The notes below the pieces were generated by a model. That model was not told where the DNA came from and made no database searches. It worked only from the letters and a program-made list of their open reading frames with translations. Below are positions 35,773-45,479 of a stretch of DNA of 64,000 nucleotides, in pieces. Source of the stretch: Candidatus Hodarchaeota archaeon. Lineage in GTDB: Archaea > Asgardarchaeota > Heimdallarchaeia > Hodarchaeales > Hodarchaeaceae. Location of the stretch: NCBI GenBank assembly GCA_016840285.1, contig JAEOSR010000095.1, positions 1 through 64,000 on the forward strand. The letters are read 5' to 3'. How positions within the stretch are numbered: position 1 is the stretch's first letter; each line of letters starts with the position of its first letter. Made by a program: the position numbers and the translations under genes.

Positions 35773-36549
35773 TTGTTGAAGGAAAATCAATCAACTATTG
35801 GTCAAACACAGAATATAAATGGTAAAGATTGTCCAATTTGTTTTCAAAATGTAAGTTTTGGAATAAATTCAACTCAAATCATAAAAAATATCTCAGTCAA
35901 GATTGATAGAAAAGGAATCACTGGAATAATCGGTCCATCTGGTTCTGGTAAAAGCACATTCCTACGTCTGGTGAATCGATTAATTTCAGCTACAACGGGG
36001 AAAATTAGTCTTGATGGAGAATATTATGATAAAATTCCCGTCCGTGAGCTACGGAAGAGAATAGGGTTAGTCCAACAAAGACCATACCTTTTTCCTGAAA
36101 CTGTTCACGATAATTTAACCTATGGTCCTAGAATTTGGGGTATTAGTCTTTCAAAAAACGATCTTACTGAACTTTTGGATAAAGTTGCGCTTCCTCATGA
36201 ATTTCTAGACCGTGATGTCGATAATTTATCTGGGGGGGAGCAACAACGTGTATCTGTCGCCCGAAGCTTAGCAAATAATCCTGATATTCTGCTTTTAGAT
36301 GAACCAACCAGTGGTTTAGATATTATTTCTGAAGAGATCTTAGAAAACACACTGATGAGATTATCTCAAGAAGGAATAAAGATAATTATTGTCACTCACT
36401 CCTTAGAACAAACAGAAAGATTAACTGACCAACTGCTTTTTTTAAAAGATGGTAAATTCATTGAGAAAACTTCAACAAAAGAATTCTTTAAAAAATATAA
36501 CGAAGAGGAGATTAGGGGTTTTTTCAAAAAGAAAAAAGAAGGAGATTAG
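35773..36549 (+). CDS. fetA: FetA-like ABC transporter ATP-binding protein
   Basis: The 258-residue ATPase has Walker A GPSGSGKS (54-61), the Q-loop in RIGLVQQRPYLFPE, signature LSGGEQQR (152-159) and Walker B LLLDEPT (173-179). It resembles FetA/YbbL and, more distantly, PstB. The next gene, seven bases downstream, encodes a FetB/UPF0014 permease, so the pair is a FetAB-type exporter that in E. coli lowers cytoplasmic iron. An extra N-terminal segment carries CPIC (20-23), possibly a metal site. The start is a TTG with AAAGGAT upstream. A palindrome array precedes it and may make the operon metal-responsive. Confidence 0.85.
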   Translation: MLKENQSTIGQTQNINGKDCPICFQNVSFGINSTQIIKNISVKIDRKGITGIIGPSGSGKSTFLRLVNRLISATTGKISLDGEYYDKIPVRELRKRIGLVQQRPYLFPETVHDNLTYGPRIWGISLSKNDLTELLDKVALPHEFLDRDVDNLSGGEQQRVSVARSLANNPDILLLDEPTSGLDIISEEILENTLMRLSQEGIKIIIVTHSLEQTERLTDQLLFLKDGKFIEKTSTKEFFKKYNEEEIRGFFKKKKEGD

Positions 36550-36556
36550 ATAAGAA

Positions 36557-37372
36557 TTGAGTATACCAACTGAAACTGAAATTATGGAAATGCTATTTAG
36601 AATATTGTTTTCAATTCTTCTTTTAACATTAATAGTATTATTGGCTTATTGGCAAGAAATCAACTTAGAAAAAACATTCATTTGGAGTTTTGCCCGTGGA
36701 TTTATACAGATTCTTCTAATGGCTTCTATTTTAATAATCATCTTTGAATTAAGAGATTTATTAATACTCTTTGGAGTTCTCATACTTATGTGTGTATTTG
36801 CGGCATATACTGCGAAGAATCGATTTCCCTATCCAAATATTTTCAGGCTAGAATTAATAGCGATTACAACTGCTAGTATATTTGTAATGGTGATAGTTAC
36901 AATCCCAATACATACAATTAATTCAACACCAATATCTATAATTGAGAGACAGGGAACATATATAATTCCAATGGGAGGAATGGTCATAGCTAACGTTATG
37001 GTTATGACCACGATTGTACTTGAAAGATTGATTGCTGATATTAAGAAGTCCAGAGGAGCAATCGAGGCAGCATTATCATTAGGTGATACTACTTGGAATT
37101 CAGTTAAACCAATATTAAAAGAATCGTTTCGAGCTGGGCTTCTTCCTACAACTAATCGTGTTGCTGTTTTAGGGATCGTCACAATCCCAGGATTGATGAG
37201 TGGTATGATTATAGGAGGGGTGAATCCAGTGATTGCTTCTGTTTATCAGGTGATTATTTTCCTAATGATATTGTCAGCAGGGTTTATTGGTGAAATACTG
37301 ATTGGGTTCTTGTTTGTCAGGGAACTATTTACTCCAGAAGATCAGCTTAAAAACTCATGGTTGAATTCATAA
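36557..37372 (+). CDS. fetB: FetB-like (UPF0014) ABC transporter permease
   Basis: The 271-residue membrane protein has about seven hydrophobic segments and the UPF0014 hallmarks: LAYWQEINLEKTFIWSFARGFIQILLM near the N-terminus, then PMGGMVIANVMV, and the cytoplasmic EAALSLGDTTWNSVKPILKESFRAGLLPTTNRVAVLGIVTIPGLMSGMIIGG, which contacts the ATPase. This family is the permease of the FetAB iron exporter. The gene follows the ATPase by seven bases with a TTG start. A metal-efflux role is inferred from E. coli FetAB; the archaeal substrate has not been seen directly. Confidence 0.88.
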   Translation: MSIPTETEIMEMLFRILFSILLLTLIVLLAYWQEINLEKTFIWSFARGFIQILLMASILIIIFELRDLLILFGVLILMCVFAAYTAKNRFPYPNIFRLELIAITTASIFVMVIVTIPIHTINSTPISIIERQGTYIIPMGGMVIANVMVMTTIVLERLIADIKKSRGAIEAALSLGDTTWNSVKPILKESFRAGLLPTTNRVAVLGIVTIPGLMSGMIIGGVNPVIASVYQVIIFLMILSAGFIGEILIGFLFVRELFTPEDQLKNSWLNS

Positions 37373-37401
37373 CTTAATGATGATTAGAGAGGCATTTTAC
37401 G

Positions 37402-38853
37402 TTGGTAAAACGGATACTAAGGAATTTAGAACCACAGATTGTTTGGAATCTGTTTGAGGAGATTTCCCAGATCCCTCGTGAGTCAAAAAAAGAGGAAAAA
37501 ATAAGAAAGTGGATAAAGAATTGGGCACAAAACCGACAGATGATGTTTAAGGAAGATCCTACTGGAAATCTTTTATTATCAGCCTATGCATCAAATGGAT
37601 GTGAAAATCATCCTGGCGTAATTTTACAAGCTCATCTTGATATGGTTGCTCAAAAGACTCCTGAAAGCTCCCATGATTTTGATAATGATCCGATTCCATT
37701 AGTAATTGTAGAAGACTATGTAACAGCTGATGGAACTACTCTAGGAGCCGATAATGGTATTGGAATTGCGATAGCTCTTGCAGCAATCAGTGATCCCAAC
37801 CTCAAGCATGGCCCCATTGACGTATTATTAACTGTAGATGAAGAAACGGGATTAACTGGTGCTTTTGCGTTAAGAAGAGAATTCTTAAATTATCAGTTTC
37901 TTCTCAACCTTGATTCTGAGGAGGAAGGGAAAATTACAGTCTCTAGTGCTGGAGGAGGGGACACTAGATTCGTTCTCCCAGTTAATTGGGAGAATAAACC
38001 ATCATTGACTGGATTTAAGCTCACAGTTGGGGGCTTGATGGGCGGGCATTCTGGTGTCGATATTCACAGGTCACGTCTCAATGCTATCAAGATATTGACT
38101 GAGGGGTTGATCAATATGCGCCAGAAAGTCGCTAACTTCCACATTTGTTCTATTGGTGGTGGAAGTGCTCATAATGCCATTCCTCGAGACGCTTACTGTG
38201 AATTCCTCGTTGACAATCCAACAGGAGTCCGAGAGATATTCATCGAATGGAGACGCCAAATTAAATCTTATAAGAATAATGAGCCAAAGATAAACGTAGG
38301 ACTACAAGAAACACCATTGGATGCTTTTATGACTCATACAAACACACTGATTACCTTGTTATATGAGATCCCTCACGGTGCTTTGACATATTCAAAAGTA
38401 ATGCCTGATCTAGTAGAAACTTCCAACAATCTTGCTCTTATTGAAACAGCTTCGGATTCAATTAAAATTATTGCAAGTACCCGTAGTTCATATAATGAAG
38501 AACTAAAACGTGTTAGAAATGAATTGCAAGAGTTAGGCGAGAGAGTTGGGGTTGAAGTTATTCAGGCACCATCATATCCTGGATGGCAACCAGAATTAGA
38601 TTCACCATTTCTCAAGTTAATAAAACAAGAATATGAGAGTGAGTATGGTAAGGAAGTTAAATTAAAAGCTATCCATGGAGGATTAGAGACTGGTCTGTTT
38701 AAAGGAATAGATCCTGAATTACATATCGTTTCTATTGGCCCAACGATTAAAGATGCTCATTCACCTCAAGAAAGGGTCTATATTACATCAGTGGATTTAA
38801 TTTGGCGAACAGTAAAGGCAATAGTATCAGAAATAGATCAAATTTCAGAATGA
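37402..38853 (+). CDS. pepD: PepD-like aminoacyl-histidine dipeptidase (M20)
   Basis: The 483 residues match M20C peptidases of the PepD type. Zinc-ligand motifs are visible in order: QAHLDMV (first His/Asp), TTLGADNGIG (bridging Asp), VDEETGLTGA (catalytic and ligand Glu), LLNLDSEE and, at the C-terminus, IHGGLETGLF with the last His. PepD cleaves Xaa-His and other dipeptides in the cytoplasm. Length and motif order are normal. The TTG start at 37402 has AGAGG nine bases upstream. It follows fetB by 29 bases and precedes a GNAT gene by 16, so the four genes may be one transcript. Confidence 0.92.
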   Translation: MVKRILRNLEPQIVWNLFEEISQIPRESKKEEKIRKWIKNWAQNRQMMFKEDPTGNLLLSAYASNGCENHPGVILQAHLDMVAQKTPESSHDFDNDPIPLVIVEDYVTADGTTLGADNGIGIAIALAAISDPNLKHGPIDVLLTVDEETGLTGAFALRREFLNYQFLLNLDSEEEGKITVSSAGGGDTRFVLPVNWENKPSLTGFKLTVGGLMGGHSGVDIHRSRLNAIKILTEGLINMRQKVANFHICSIGGGSAHNAIPRDAYCEFLVDNPTGVREIFIEWRRQIKSYKNNEPKINVGLQETPLDAFMTHTNTLITLLYEIPHGALTYSKVMPDLVETSNNLALIETASDSIKIIASTRSSYNEELKRVRNELQELGERVGVEVIQAPSYPGWQPELDSPFLKLIKQEYESEYGKEVKLKAIHGGLETGLFKGIDPELHIVSIGPTIKDAHSPQERVYITSVDLIWRTVKAIVSEIDQISE

Positions 38854-38869
38854 GAAGGAGAACCAAGGT

Positions 38870-39529
38870 ATGGTTCTAATTCGAAGCTACGAGCCACAAG
38901 ATCGAAATGCGGTAATCAATGTATGCTGGTGTACAGGTTACATGGGAGAGAGCGCAGCTGGACATTTTGACGACTCATATCTTTTTGGGTTATTATTTTG
39001 TGTGTACTACATTGATTACGAACCTGAGAACTGTTTTATTGCCGAAGATGAAAAAACTGGACAAGTGATAGGCTATATTCTAAGTAGTTTGGATTCAAAA
39101 AAGCAAGAAGAACAGTTTCGAAAATTTATGATTCGAAGAATCGCTCTAAGGGCTTTTATATACACTATTTGGCGTCATCCAAGAACGTTTCGTGTCTTTT
39201 GGCACTTCAAGAAGAATTGGGAGAAGGAGCCGAAGATTCATAATGATGAAATTCTTCTAGCACCTTATCCTGCACACCTTCACATTGATATCGTTCCTGA
39301 CTACCATAGACAAGGTATTGGTACCCAATTAATGGAAACACTTGAAAATCATCTGAAAGATCACAACGTTAAAGGTGTTCATCTTGGAACAAGTGAAAGG
39401 AATATCAAAGCTGTTCAATTCTATAGAAAACTAAACTTCAAAGTGATTTATGAAGGGCCAAGTGGCTATGGGATGTGGCCTGATGCTTCTGAAGTTAAGC
39501 CATTGATTTTTGCAAAAAAGATGAATTAA
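38870..39529 (+). CDS. GNAT-family N-acetyltransferase
   Basis: The 219-residue protein has the GNAT fold. The N-terminal part carries a long loop (FDDSYLFGLLFCVYYIDYEPENCFIAED), and the acetyl-CoA motif A is HIDIVPDYHRQGIGTQLM, followed by the NIKAVQFYRKLNFKV segment. The N-terminal pattern resembles the acetyltransferase-like domain found at the end of O-GlcNAcase. GGAG lies before the ATG, 16 bases after the peptidase stop, so it is likely cotranscribed with pepD. The acceptor substrate is unknown. Confidence 0.88.
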   Translation: MVLIRSYEPQDRNAVINVCWCTGYMGESAAGHFDDSYLFGLLFCVYYIDYEPENCFIAEDEKTGQVIGYILSSLDSKKQEEQFRKFMIRRIALRAFIYTIWRHPRTFRVFWHFKKNWEKEPKIHNDEILLAPYPAHLHIDIVPDYHRQGIGTQLMETLENHLKDHNVKGVHLGTSERNIKAVQFYRKLNFKVIYEGPSGYGMWPDASEVKPLIFAKKMN

Positions 39530-39538
39530 GATTTTATA

Positions 39539-40366
39539 TTATGTAATAAGAATTGGCCCTATCATAATAAAACCTATAATGAAAAGAGATATTATTACAA
39601 CTAAAGATATTTGCTCAGAACGAATACGGGGCCGAATTCTAGACCCTATTTCACTCCCAATTAACAAACCTATTGTTAGCGGAATAAAGAGAATCGTAAC
39701 ATGTCCAAATAAAATGTGTGTTATACCCCCTACAGCTGATGTGATGACAATCATAAATGTAGCAGTAGCAGTAGCAATGTGTGGGGGAATACCAAAACCT
39801 AGAATCATCAGTGGTGTTTTTATCCACCCGCCTCCAATACCCAACATACCAGCACTTACACCAATAAATAAACCCGTTAATGCAAGGGTGAAGAAACTGA
39901 CGCGATATGACTCTCCATCTGTATTTGATGTCAATTGCGGGCCAATTTGAAGGAGTTGCTTAATCCATTTTCCTCTGGTTTTTGAAGGTAAATCCTGCGC
40001 TCTATAGTCTTTCAACATGAATATTGCCATCAAAGATGCAATTAATCCAAAAATTATCTTGAACAAATCTGAGGGAAGAATTACAGTTAAATTTGCACCT
40101 ATGAATGCCCCTATTGCGGTTGGAATCTCAAATATTAATCCTAGTTTGAAATTTACTTCTTTTCGACGATAGTTTCGAAATGTAGCTAGGATTGAAGGTA
40201 AAAAAAGAGCTACCAACGAATTGGCTACTGCTTCCTCAATAGGGTACACAAAAACCAATATCAGAATAGGAACAATGAAAACTCCACCACCGAATCCACC
40301 AATAACCCCAATTACACCTATACACGAACAGATAATTAATAAAAGGAGGAAGACGTAGATATCCAT
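39539..40366 (-). CDS. TauE/SafE-family membrane transporter
   Basis: The protein of about 275 residues has eight hydrophobic segments in two related halves, typical of TauE/SafE (DUF81) transporters. The repeat hallmarks are GVIGGFGGGVFIVPILI near the N-terminus and GVSAGMLGIGGGWIKTPLMILG in the second half. Family members move sulfite, sulfoacetate, taurine-derived anions or other organosulfur anions. The ATG at 40366 is preferred because GGGGTGA sits five bases upstream and contains the alternative GTG (40375). The gene ends ten bases from the convergent GNAT gene. The substrate is unknown. Confidence 0.85.
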   Translation of the reverse strand: MDIYVFLLLLIICSCIGVIGVIGGFGGGVFIVPILILVFVYPIEEAVANSLVALFLPSILATFRNYRRKEVNFKLGLIFEIPTAIGAFIGANLTVILPSDLFKIIFGLIASLMAIFMLKDYRAQDLPSKTRGKWIKQLLQIGPQLTSNTDGESYRVSFFTLALTGLFIGVSAGMLGIGGGWIKTPLMILGFGIPPHIATATATFMIVITSAVGGITHILFGHVTILFIPLTIGLLIGSEIGSRIRPRIRSEQISLVVIISLFIIGFIMIGPILIT

Positions 40367-40552
40367 AAAATTCACCCCAAATAAGTTAAGAATTATCGGT
40401 ATGGTGCTTTTTCATGTTTTGTATTAAATGATAACAAGATAGATTATCTCTTTATGAATACGTTGTAATGATTCCATAATTTACTCTTGTATTTCGGTGT
40501 GTTCCGTAATTGTTCCATCAATCGATCAAGTATGCAATATCTACAATAATCT

Positions 40553-40568
40553 ATTCTTCTAGAAGAAT
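40553..40568. repeat. Perfect 16-bp palindrome
   Basis: ATTCTTCTAGAAGAAT is a perfect inverted repeat in the 283-base gap between the tauE-like gene start and the end of the HAD-ECH gene, about 185 bases upstream of tauE. It could be an operator or a short hairpin. The rest of this gap holds nothing recognisable. Confidence 0.35.
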
Positions 40569-40649
40569 GAAAAGAATGTTTCCAAAGGACTTGTTCCCCT
40601 AATTTTTCAGAAATTACAAAAAAAAGAAATGGAAGAAATGGAAGAAAAG

Positions 40650-42620
40650 CTATCTATTTTTAAATTCAGGTTTTCGCTTTTGCATGAAGGCCATGACACC
40701 TTCTTGCACATCTTCAGTAGAAAATGCAAGACCTGAACCGTAAGATTCCATTTCCAAACCGACATCTAAGGGAATCTGCTCAGCAGCAAGTACCATTTGT
40801 TTGACAATACCTGTTGCAATTGGAGAGCATCTCGTAGCTATTTGTTTGGCAATCTTGTATACTTCTTCATCAAAATCATCGTCATCAAAGTAGCCATTAA
40901 TAACTCCCATTTTGAATGCTCTTTTGGCTTCTATTCGTGCGCCCGTAAGAATTAATTCCATTGTCTTACCTACACCAAGATGTCGAACCATAAGCTGGGT
41001 TCCACCCCATCCTGGAATCAGTCCGAGAGTTACTTCGGTGAGTCCCAGTTTAACGGATTTTTTAGCATAGCGTAAGTCGCAACTCATAGAAACCTCTAGA
41101 CCACCACCATAAGCATATCTTTCGATAGCTGCGATAACTGGTTTAGGAATATCGCGGAGTTTTTTGAACGTACGTTGTCCTAATCGTACAAACTGCTTCA
41201 TAGCCCAAGGACTATCTGGTATTCCTCCAGCTAAATCAACACCTGCGGAGAAACAATTTGCTGTTCCTTTCAAAACAATGACGCGTGTCTCAATATCGTC
41301 CCAAAGGAGATCAATCGCAGCGCTTAGATCTGTTAATACACCTCGACTGATTAAGTTGAGAGGAGGATTGTTCAGGTAAATCGTTGATACAAAATTCTCT
41401 AGATCTTTCTCAATGATAACATTATCAAATTCATAGGGAGATTTCTTTTCCTCTTTAGCTACACCTTTAGCGCGATCAGGTAATGATCCATCACGAATCC
41501 AATCATGGGCTCGATAAATCTCTTTTCCGTATTTATCTGCTAGACCATCTAAGAATTCGGTTAATTCCTTTAAATCAGTAGTCTCAGCCATTTCAATAGG
41601 TCCAAAAGGATTATTAAACCCTTTTTTCATGGCTGTATCGATTTCTTTAGCTGTAGTCAGGCCTTCTTCTAAAACTTTGGCAGATTCATTGATTTGGATC
41701 CTCATCATATTCATTAAATCAAAATCAGCTGCTTTATCACCAATCTCAGGTCTCCCGACCTCTGGCCATGTATAAATACCTGATCCTGTCTTTTTACCCA
41801 GATTTTTATCATTCACTAGATTTTTAAGGCTAGTGGGAGGCAAATAATCTTTGTGAAGACGATCCCCAAAGTAATTTAAGAGGTGATAGGATATGTCTAA
41901 GCCAGTGAAGTCAGCTAATTCATATATCCCCATTCTCATGCCCATGTTCATACAAGCTCTATCAACTTCAGCAGGATCATATTCCTTGTTATCATACATG
42001 AGATACATCCATAACATGGCAGGAGCATTAACACGATTCGCAATAAAACCTGGACTATCTTTCGTACATACAACTGGATCCTTATGAGCTTTTTTCGAAA
42101 ATTCACCCAAAATTTTTATTGTCTCATCAGAGGTTTTCGCACCCTTGGTAATCTCAATTAACTGCATCATCACAGGTGGATTGAAGTAATGCAATCCAGC
42201 TACTTTTTCGGGTCTTTCAGTGGCAGCTCCAATTTCATCAATACTCATGCTTGAAGTATTCGATGCTAGAATTGCATGCTTTGGAGCAAATTTGTCCAAA
42301 TTACCGAAAATTTCTTTCTTCAAATCTAGTATTTCAGGAGCTGCTTCAATGCAGAGATCTGCATTTTTCACGGCTTCTTCTAGATTTGTAGTTGTAGTAA
42401 GATTACCCATGAACTTCTTGTGGTCACCTTCAGATATTCGGGCTTTTTCGGCGAGCTTCTGAAGGCTCCAGTCGATTCGACCCTTTCCTTTTTCAACAAA
42501 TTCATCGGCGATATCATACATACTAACTGTATATCCAGTCATGAGAGCTACTTCTGCGATGCCATGGCCCATGTCACCAGCCCCTATGACTGCAACGTGT
42601 TTAATATCATCAATTTTCAT
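40650..42620 (-). CDS. 3-hydroxyacyl-CoA dehydrogenase / enoyl-CoA hydratase fusion
   Basis: The 656 residues place the dehydrogenase first (NAD motif GAGDMGHGIAE near 13-23, then SNTSSMSIDEI and HYFNPPVMMQLIE) and an enoyl-CoA hydratase at about 400-656. The hydratase keeps the oxyanion loop (CFSAGVDL) and both candidate catalytic glutamates, in GGGLE and LTEVTLGLIPG. This order is opposite to bacterial FadB and matches the archaeal bifunctional crotonyl-CoA hydratase/(S)-3-hydroxybutyryl-CoA dehydrogenase. It is 54 bases downstream of the thiolase gene. The role is beta-oxidation or the crotonyl-CoA to acetoacetyl-CoA steps. Confidence 0.92.
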   Translation of the reverse strand: MKIDDIKHVAVIGAGDMGHGIAEVALMTGYTVSMYDIADEFVEKGKGRIDWSLQKLAEKARISEGDHKKFMGNLTTTTNLEEAVKNADLCIEAAPEILDLKKEIFGNLDKFAPKHAILASNTSSMSIDEIGAATERPEKVAGLHYFNPPVMMQLIEITKGAKTSDETIKILGEFSKKAHKDPVVCTKDSPGFIANRVNAPAMLWMYLMYDNKEYDPAEVDRACMNMGMRMGIYELADFTGLDISYHLLNYFGDRLHKDYLPPTSLKNLVNDKNLGKKTGSGIYTWPEVGRPEIGDKAADFDLMNMMRIQINESAKVLEEGLTTAKEIDTAMKKGFNNPFGPIEMAETTDLKELTEFLDGLADKYGKEIYRAHDWIRDGSLPDRAKGVAKEEKKSPYEFDNVIIEKDLENFVSTIYLNNPPLNLISRGVLTDLSAAIDLLWDDIETRVIVLKGTANCFSAGVDLAGGIPDSPWAMKQFVRLGQRTFKKLRDIPKPVIAAIERYAYGGGLEVSMSCDLRYAKKSVKLGLTEVTLGLIPGWGGTQLMVRHLGVGKTMELILTGARIEAKRAFKMGVINGYFDDDDFDEEVYKIAKQIATRCSPIATGIVKQMVLAAEQIPLDVGLEMESYGSGLAFSTEDVQEGVMAFMQKRKPEFKNR

Positions 42621-42674
42621 GATTTATTCACCTTTTACATATATTATTTCGATATAATTAAATTAGGCTAAAAT

Positions 42675-43865
42675 TTAGCCTCCTTTCTCAATAATAGTTG
42701 CGACTCCCTGACCACCGCCTACACAGGCGTTTGCTAACCCATATTGACCATCTTCCCAATTTAAAATTCGTGCAAGAGTTCCAACTAGTCTAGTTCCTGA
42801 TGCACCAAGAGGATGACCAATGGCTACAGCTCCACCTTTGACATTTACTTTGTCCCTTTCAATGCCCAGTTCTTTAATGCAATTTAAAGCAACAATTGAG
42901 AAAGCTTCGTTAATTTCCCAGAAGTCGATGTCTTTTACTTCTAAACCAGCATGTTTTAACGCCATCTTACTTGCTGGTACAGGACCTCGACCCATAACAC
43001 CGGGATTTACTGCAGCCCAACCAAATGATCGAAATGTGGCTAATGGATCGATTCCATATTCTTTAGCTTTATCTTTCGACATTAAAATCATTGCTGTTGC
43101 CCCTGCATTTAACGGAGAAGAATTTCCAGGTGTAATTTGACCCTCAAAATCGAATGAAGGCGGTAACGACGCCATTTTCTCCATCGTACTTCCTCTTCTC
43201 ACAGATGCATCTAGATCAAAGATCTCCCCGTTTGGTAGCTCAATTGGCATTAATTCGTCCTTGAAAAAATCCTCATCTTGAGCTTTTGCAGCGAGCTCAT
43301 GTGATTCAAGGCTATAACGGTCAATATCTTTTCTTGTCACTCCGAATTTCTCTGTTGCACTTTTTAGTAACTTTTCTGCTGTTAATCCCATCACAAATCC
43401 AGTAGCAAAGTCATATTTTTCAAATTTATCTGCAGTTAGCTCTGCAGTTGGAGGATCTATGTATGGGTTATTCGCCATTGGAATATGAGTCATATGTTCT
43501 AATCCAGCGGAAACAGTGATCTCAGAATAACCAGTCATAATCTGCATTGCTCCCCAATGGATAGTAGTCATTGAGGATCCACATTGACGATCAATTCCAC
43601 ATCCAGGAACAGTTTCTGGCAGTCCTGCTAATGCTATAATTGGTCGTGCTCCATAAAGCCATTGTTCCATAACTGGAAAGGCTGCTCCTACGGCTACGTC
43701 ACCTATCTCTTTGGGGTCAATTCCTTTTCGATCGACCATGGTTCTGATGAGCTTTGCTGCAAGAATATCCATACGAAAATCATTCAGTTTATCTCTTTCA
43801 GGAACATTCGGTCTTGATCTTGAGAAAGGTGTACGTAAATAATCAGCGATAACAACTTCACGCAT
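42675..43865 (-). CDS. Acetyl-CoA acetyltransferase (thiolase)
   Basis: The protein of about 396 residues is a degradative-type thiolase. The acyl-carrying cysteine lies in DRQCGSSM (C99 counted from the upstream GTG at 43877), the catalytic His in AIGHPLGASG and the second cysteine in NACVGGGQG. It condenses or cleaves beta-ketoacyl-CoA, probably acetoacetyl-CoA. The ATG at 43865 is chosen because AGGGTGA lies before it. It is the first gene of a two-gene unit with the HAD-ECH fusion, and together with 4-hydroxybutyryl-CoA dehydratase at 49 kb it would complete conversion to acetyl-CoA. Confidence 0.93.
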   Translation of the reverse strand: MREVVIADYLRTPFSRSRPNVPERDKLNDFRMDILAAKLIRTMVDRKGIDPKEIGDVAVGAAFPVMEQWLYGARPIIALAGLPETVPGCGIDRQCGSSMTTIHWGAMQIMTGYSEITVSAGLEHMTHIPMANNPYIDPPTAELTADKFEKYDFATGFVMGLTAEKLLKSATEKFGVTRKDIDRYSLESHELAAKAQDEDFFKDELMPIELPNGEIFDLDASVRRGSTMEKMASLPPSFDFEGQITPGNSSPLNAGATAMILMSKDKAKEYGIDPLATFRSFGWAAVNPGVMGRGPVPASKMALKHAGLEVKDIDFWEINEAFSIVALNCIKELGIERDKVNVKGGAVAIGHPLGASGTRLVGTLARILNWEDGQYGLANACVGGGQGVATIIEKGG

Positions 43866-44244
43866 ATACTTTTTCACCCTTTGTACTTGTTTTATCTGAT
43901 TTTGGATTAATTTTTTATGATGTCCACAGAAAAGGAGGGAATTTCAAAATTTATCTCTTCTTTCCCGAGTGAGAGGAATTTTGAAGGGTACTCCTTCTAT
44001 AGCTATAGTAAATGGAATTGATTCAGACAATAAGGGTTTAATTAAAAATATTTGCGCTTTTTTTTTGCTCTACGGCTTTATTACTGCTATTTTGTGATTA
44101 CAGAATTATAAAAATTTGCTAGCAAGTGTCGAAACTCTATGATAATTAGTTGTTAATAGGATAGAACACAAAAAATCCAATTAAACAAAGCATATAAAAA
44201 AAATTAAAGAAAAAGAAAAATAGAAGAGAAAAAATTGGTGGTTA
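43866..44244. other. 379-base gap upstream of the thiolase gene
   Basis: No convincing gene lies here. A 34-residue plus-strand frame (43917-44021) has no ribosome site and no recognisable features. AT-rich tracts near 44040-44060 could hold the promoter of the minus-strand thiolase operon. A nine-T run at 44058-44066 reads on the plus strand. Confidence 0.4.
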
Positions 44245-44586
44245 TTATTGAAGCTTCTTAATAACAGGCAGTAACTTCATTGTTCCCATCACATCTCCCT
44301 CGATCTTGTATTTTTTCGCAAAGAAGGCTTTTTGAGCATCTTCTTTTCCAGTAGAGATATCTGCCCAGATTTGAGTTGGTCCAATGAATGTGAAGTGTGC
44401 TTTGTCGGGTTCTCCATCATGAAATTCTGCAGAACCATCAGCTTTATGTTCCACCCAGAATGGTCCATCTTCACCTTCAAGTTTATAACATGAGTTTTTA
44501 ACCCAATTTTTTAACATTCCTTGTACTTCATCATTAGCATTTATAGCCTTTACAAATTCTACTACTGCGTCTTTTCCAGCACCCAT
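44245..44586 (-). CDS. SCP2 sterol-carrier-domain protein
   Basis: The protein of about 113 residues is a stand-alone SCP2 domain: an N-terminal helix (VVEFVKAINANDEV), paired strands (YKLEGEDGPFWVEHK, AHFTFIGPTQIW), the GKEDAQKAFFAKKYKIEGDVMGTMKLLP segment and a short C-terminal helix. SCP2 proteins bind acyl-CoAs and other lipids in a hydrophobic tunnel. Its place next to thiolase and HAD-ECH genes suggests it delivers acyl-CoA substrates. The ATG at 44586 is preferred over the GTG at 44595. It forms a separate transcript from the thiolase, being about 380 bases away. Confidence 0.85.
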   Translation of the reverse strand: MGAGKDAVVEFVKAINANDEVQGMLKNWVKNSCYKLEGEDGPFWVEHKADGSAEFHDGEPDKAHFTFIGPTQIWADISTGKEDAQKAFFAKKYKIEGDVMGTMKLLPVIKKLQ

Positions 44587-44763
44587 AATTATCACGTCAT
44601 TTTTTTTTAGTTAAAGTATTTCTATTAAGATAAGAATAACAGGTTAACCTTATGATTTTAGTCTTAACCCAATTTCTTATACTAAACGGTCTTCATGGAG
44701 TCCTATTTAAGAAAATTGTGCTTATATTAGAATTACAATATAACCTGATTTAATTTTGGGAAT

Positions 44764-45438
44764 TCACCTATGAAAAATAGCAAGTAACTCTTCAAAATGT
44801 GTAATTTGAAGATCAGCCTTTTTTACTTCTTTTCTCCCAAATCCATATTTACATCCTATTGCAATCCCTCCATTGTTTTTGGCAGCCTGAATATCGTGGA
44901 TTCTATCTCCTACTACTACGAAATGACTTGATCTTAACTTTCTAATAATTTTACCTACCATCCAAGTTTTATCTTTTCCTGGATTCTGACCAGCAGCCAT
45001 CATCTCATCAAAATACTCATTCAACTTAAATCGTTCAATAGCTACTTCAAAATAATCGACTCGGGCGTTAGTACAAAGCGCTAACTTGAATCCATGGTTT
45101 TTTAAAGTAGCTAGAGTTGTTTCCACGTTTTGATAAAGTTCTCCTTTTCCTTCTTTAAATGCGAGTAGTTCAGCTTCTTCCACGCATTTTTCGAACCTGG
45201 AGATGATTTTTGGGTCAGTAGTCTTTAAGAGTGATGGATATATATCATCAGCTTGTTTACCGAACTGTGAGAGGATCGTTTCGTCCGATGGATATTTTAG
45301 ATCAATTTGAAATTCTTTATAAAGGGATTGAAGGCATTCATGGAAAATAGGGAGACTTAACTTGTCCCCTATATGTAATGTACCATCAAAATCGAAGATT
45401 ATTGTATCTATCTTGAGTAACTCCGCTTGAGAAACCAT
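44764..45438 (-). CDS. HAD-family phosphatase, phosphoglycolate phosphatase-like
   Basis: The 224-residue protein is a haloacid dehalogenase-type phosphatase. Motif I is FDFDGTL (nucleophile and general acid Asp), motif II is LCTNAR, motif III an Lys in NPGKDKTW, and motif IV VVGDRIHDIQAA. A helical cap domain sits between motifs I and II, as in phosphoglycolate phosphatase and related enzymes. The substrate cannot be inferred. It lies about 40 bases downstream of a nucleotidyltransferase-like gene on the same strand. Confidence 0.88.
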   Translation of the reverse strand: MVSQAELLKIDTIIFDFDGTLHIGDKLSLPIFHECLQSLYKEFQIDLKYPSDETILSQFGKQADDIYPSLLKTTDPKIISRFEKCVEEAELLAFKEGKGELYQNVETTLATLKNHGFKLALCTNARVDYFEVAIERFKLNEYFDEMMAAGQNPGKDKTWMVGKIIRKLRSSHFVVVGDRIHDIQAAKNNGGIAIGCKYGFGRKEVKKADLQITHFEELLAIFHR

Positions 45439-45479
45439 AACAAAAATCTCCTAAGTAAATTGATTAGTCTCATGTTGTT

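Noticed and set aside
43917..44021. 34-residue plus-strand frame upstream of the thiolase gene
   Set aside because: It has no ribosome site, no recognisable pattern and lies in a likely promoter region, so it is treated as chance.
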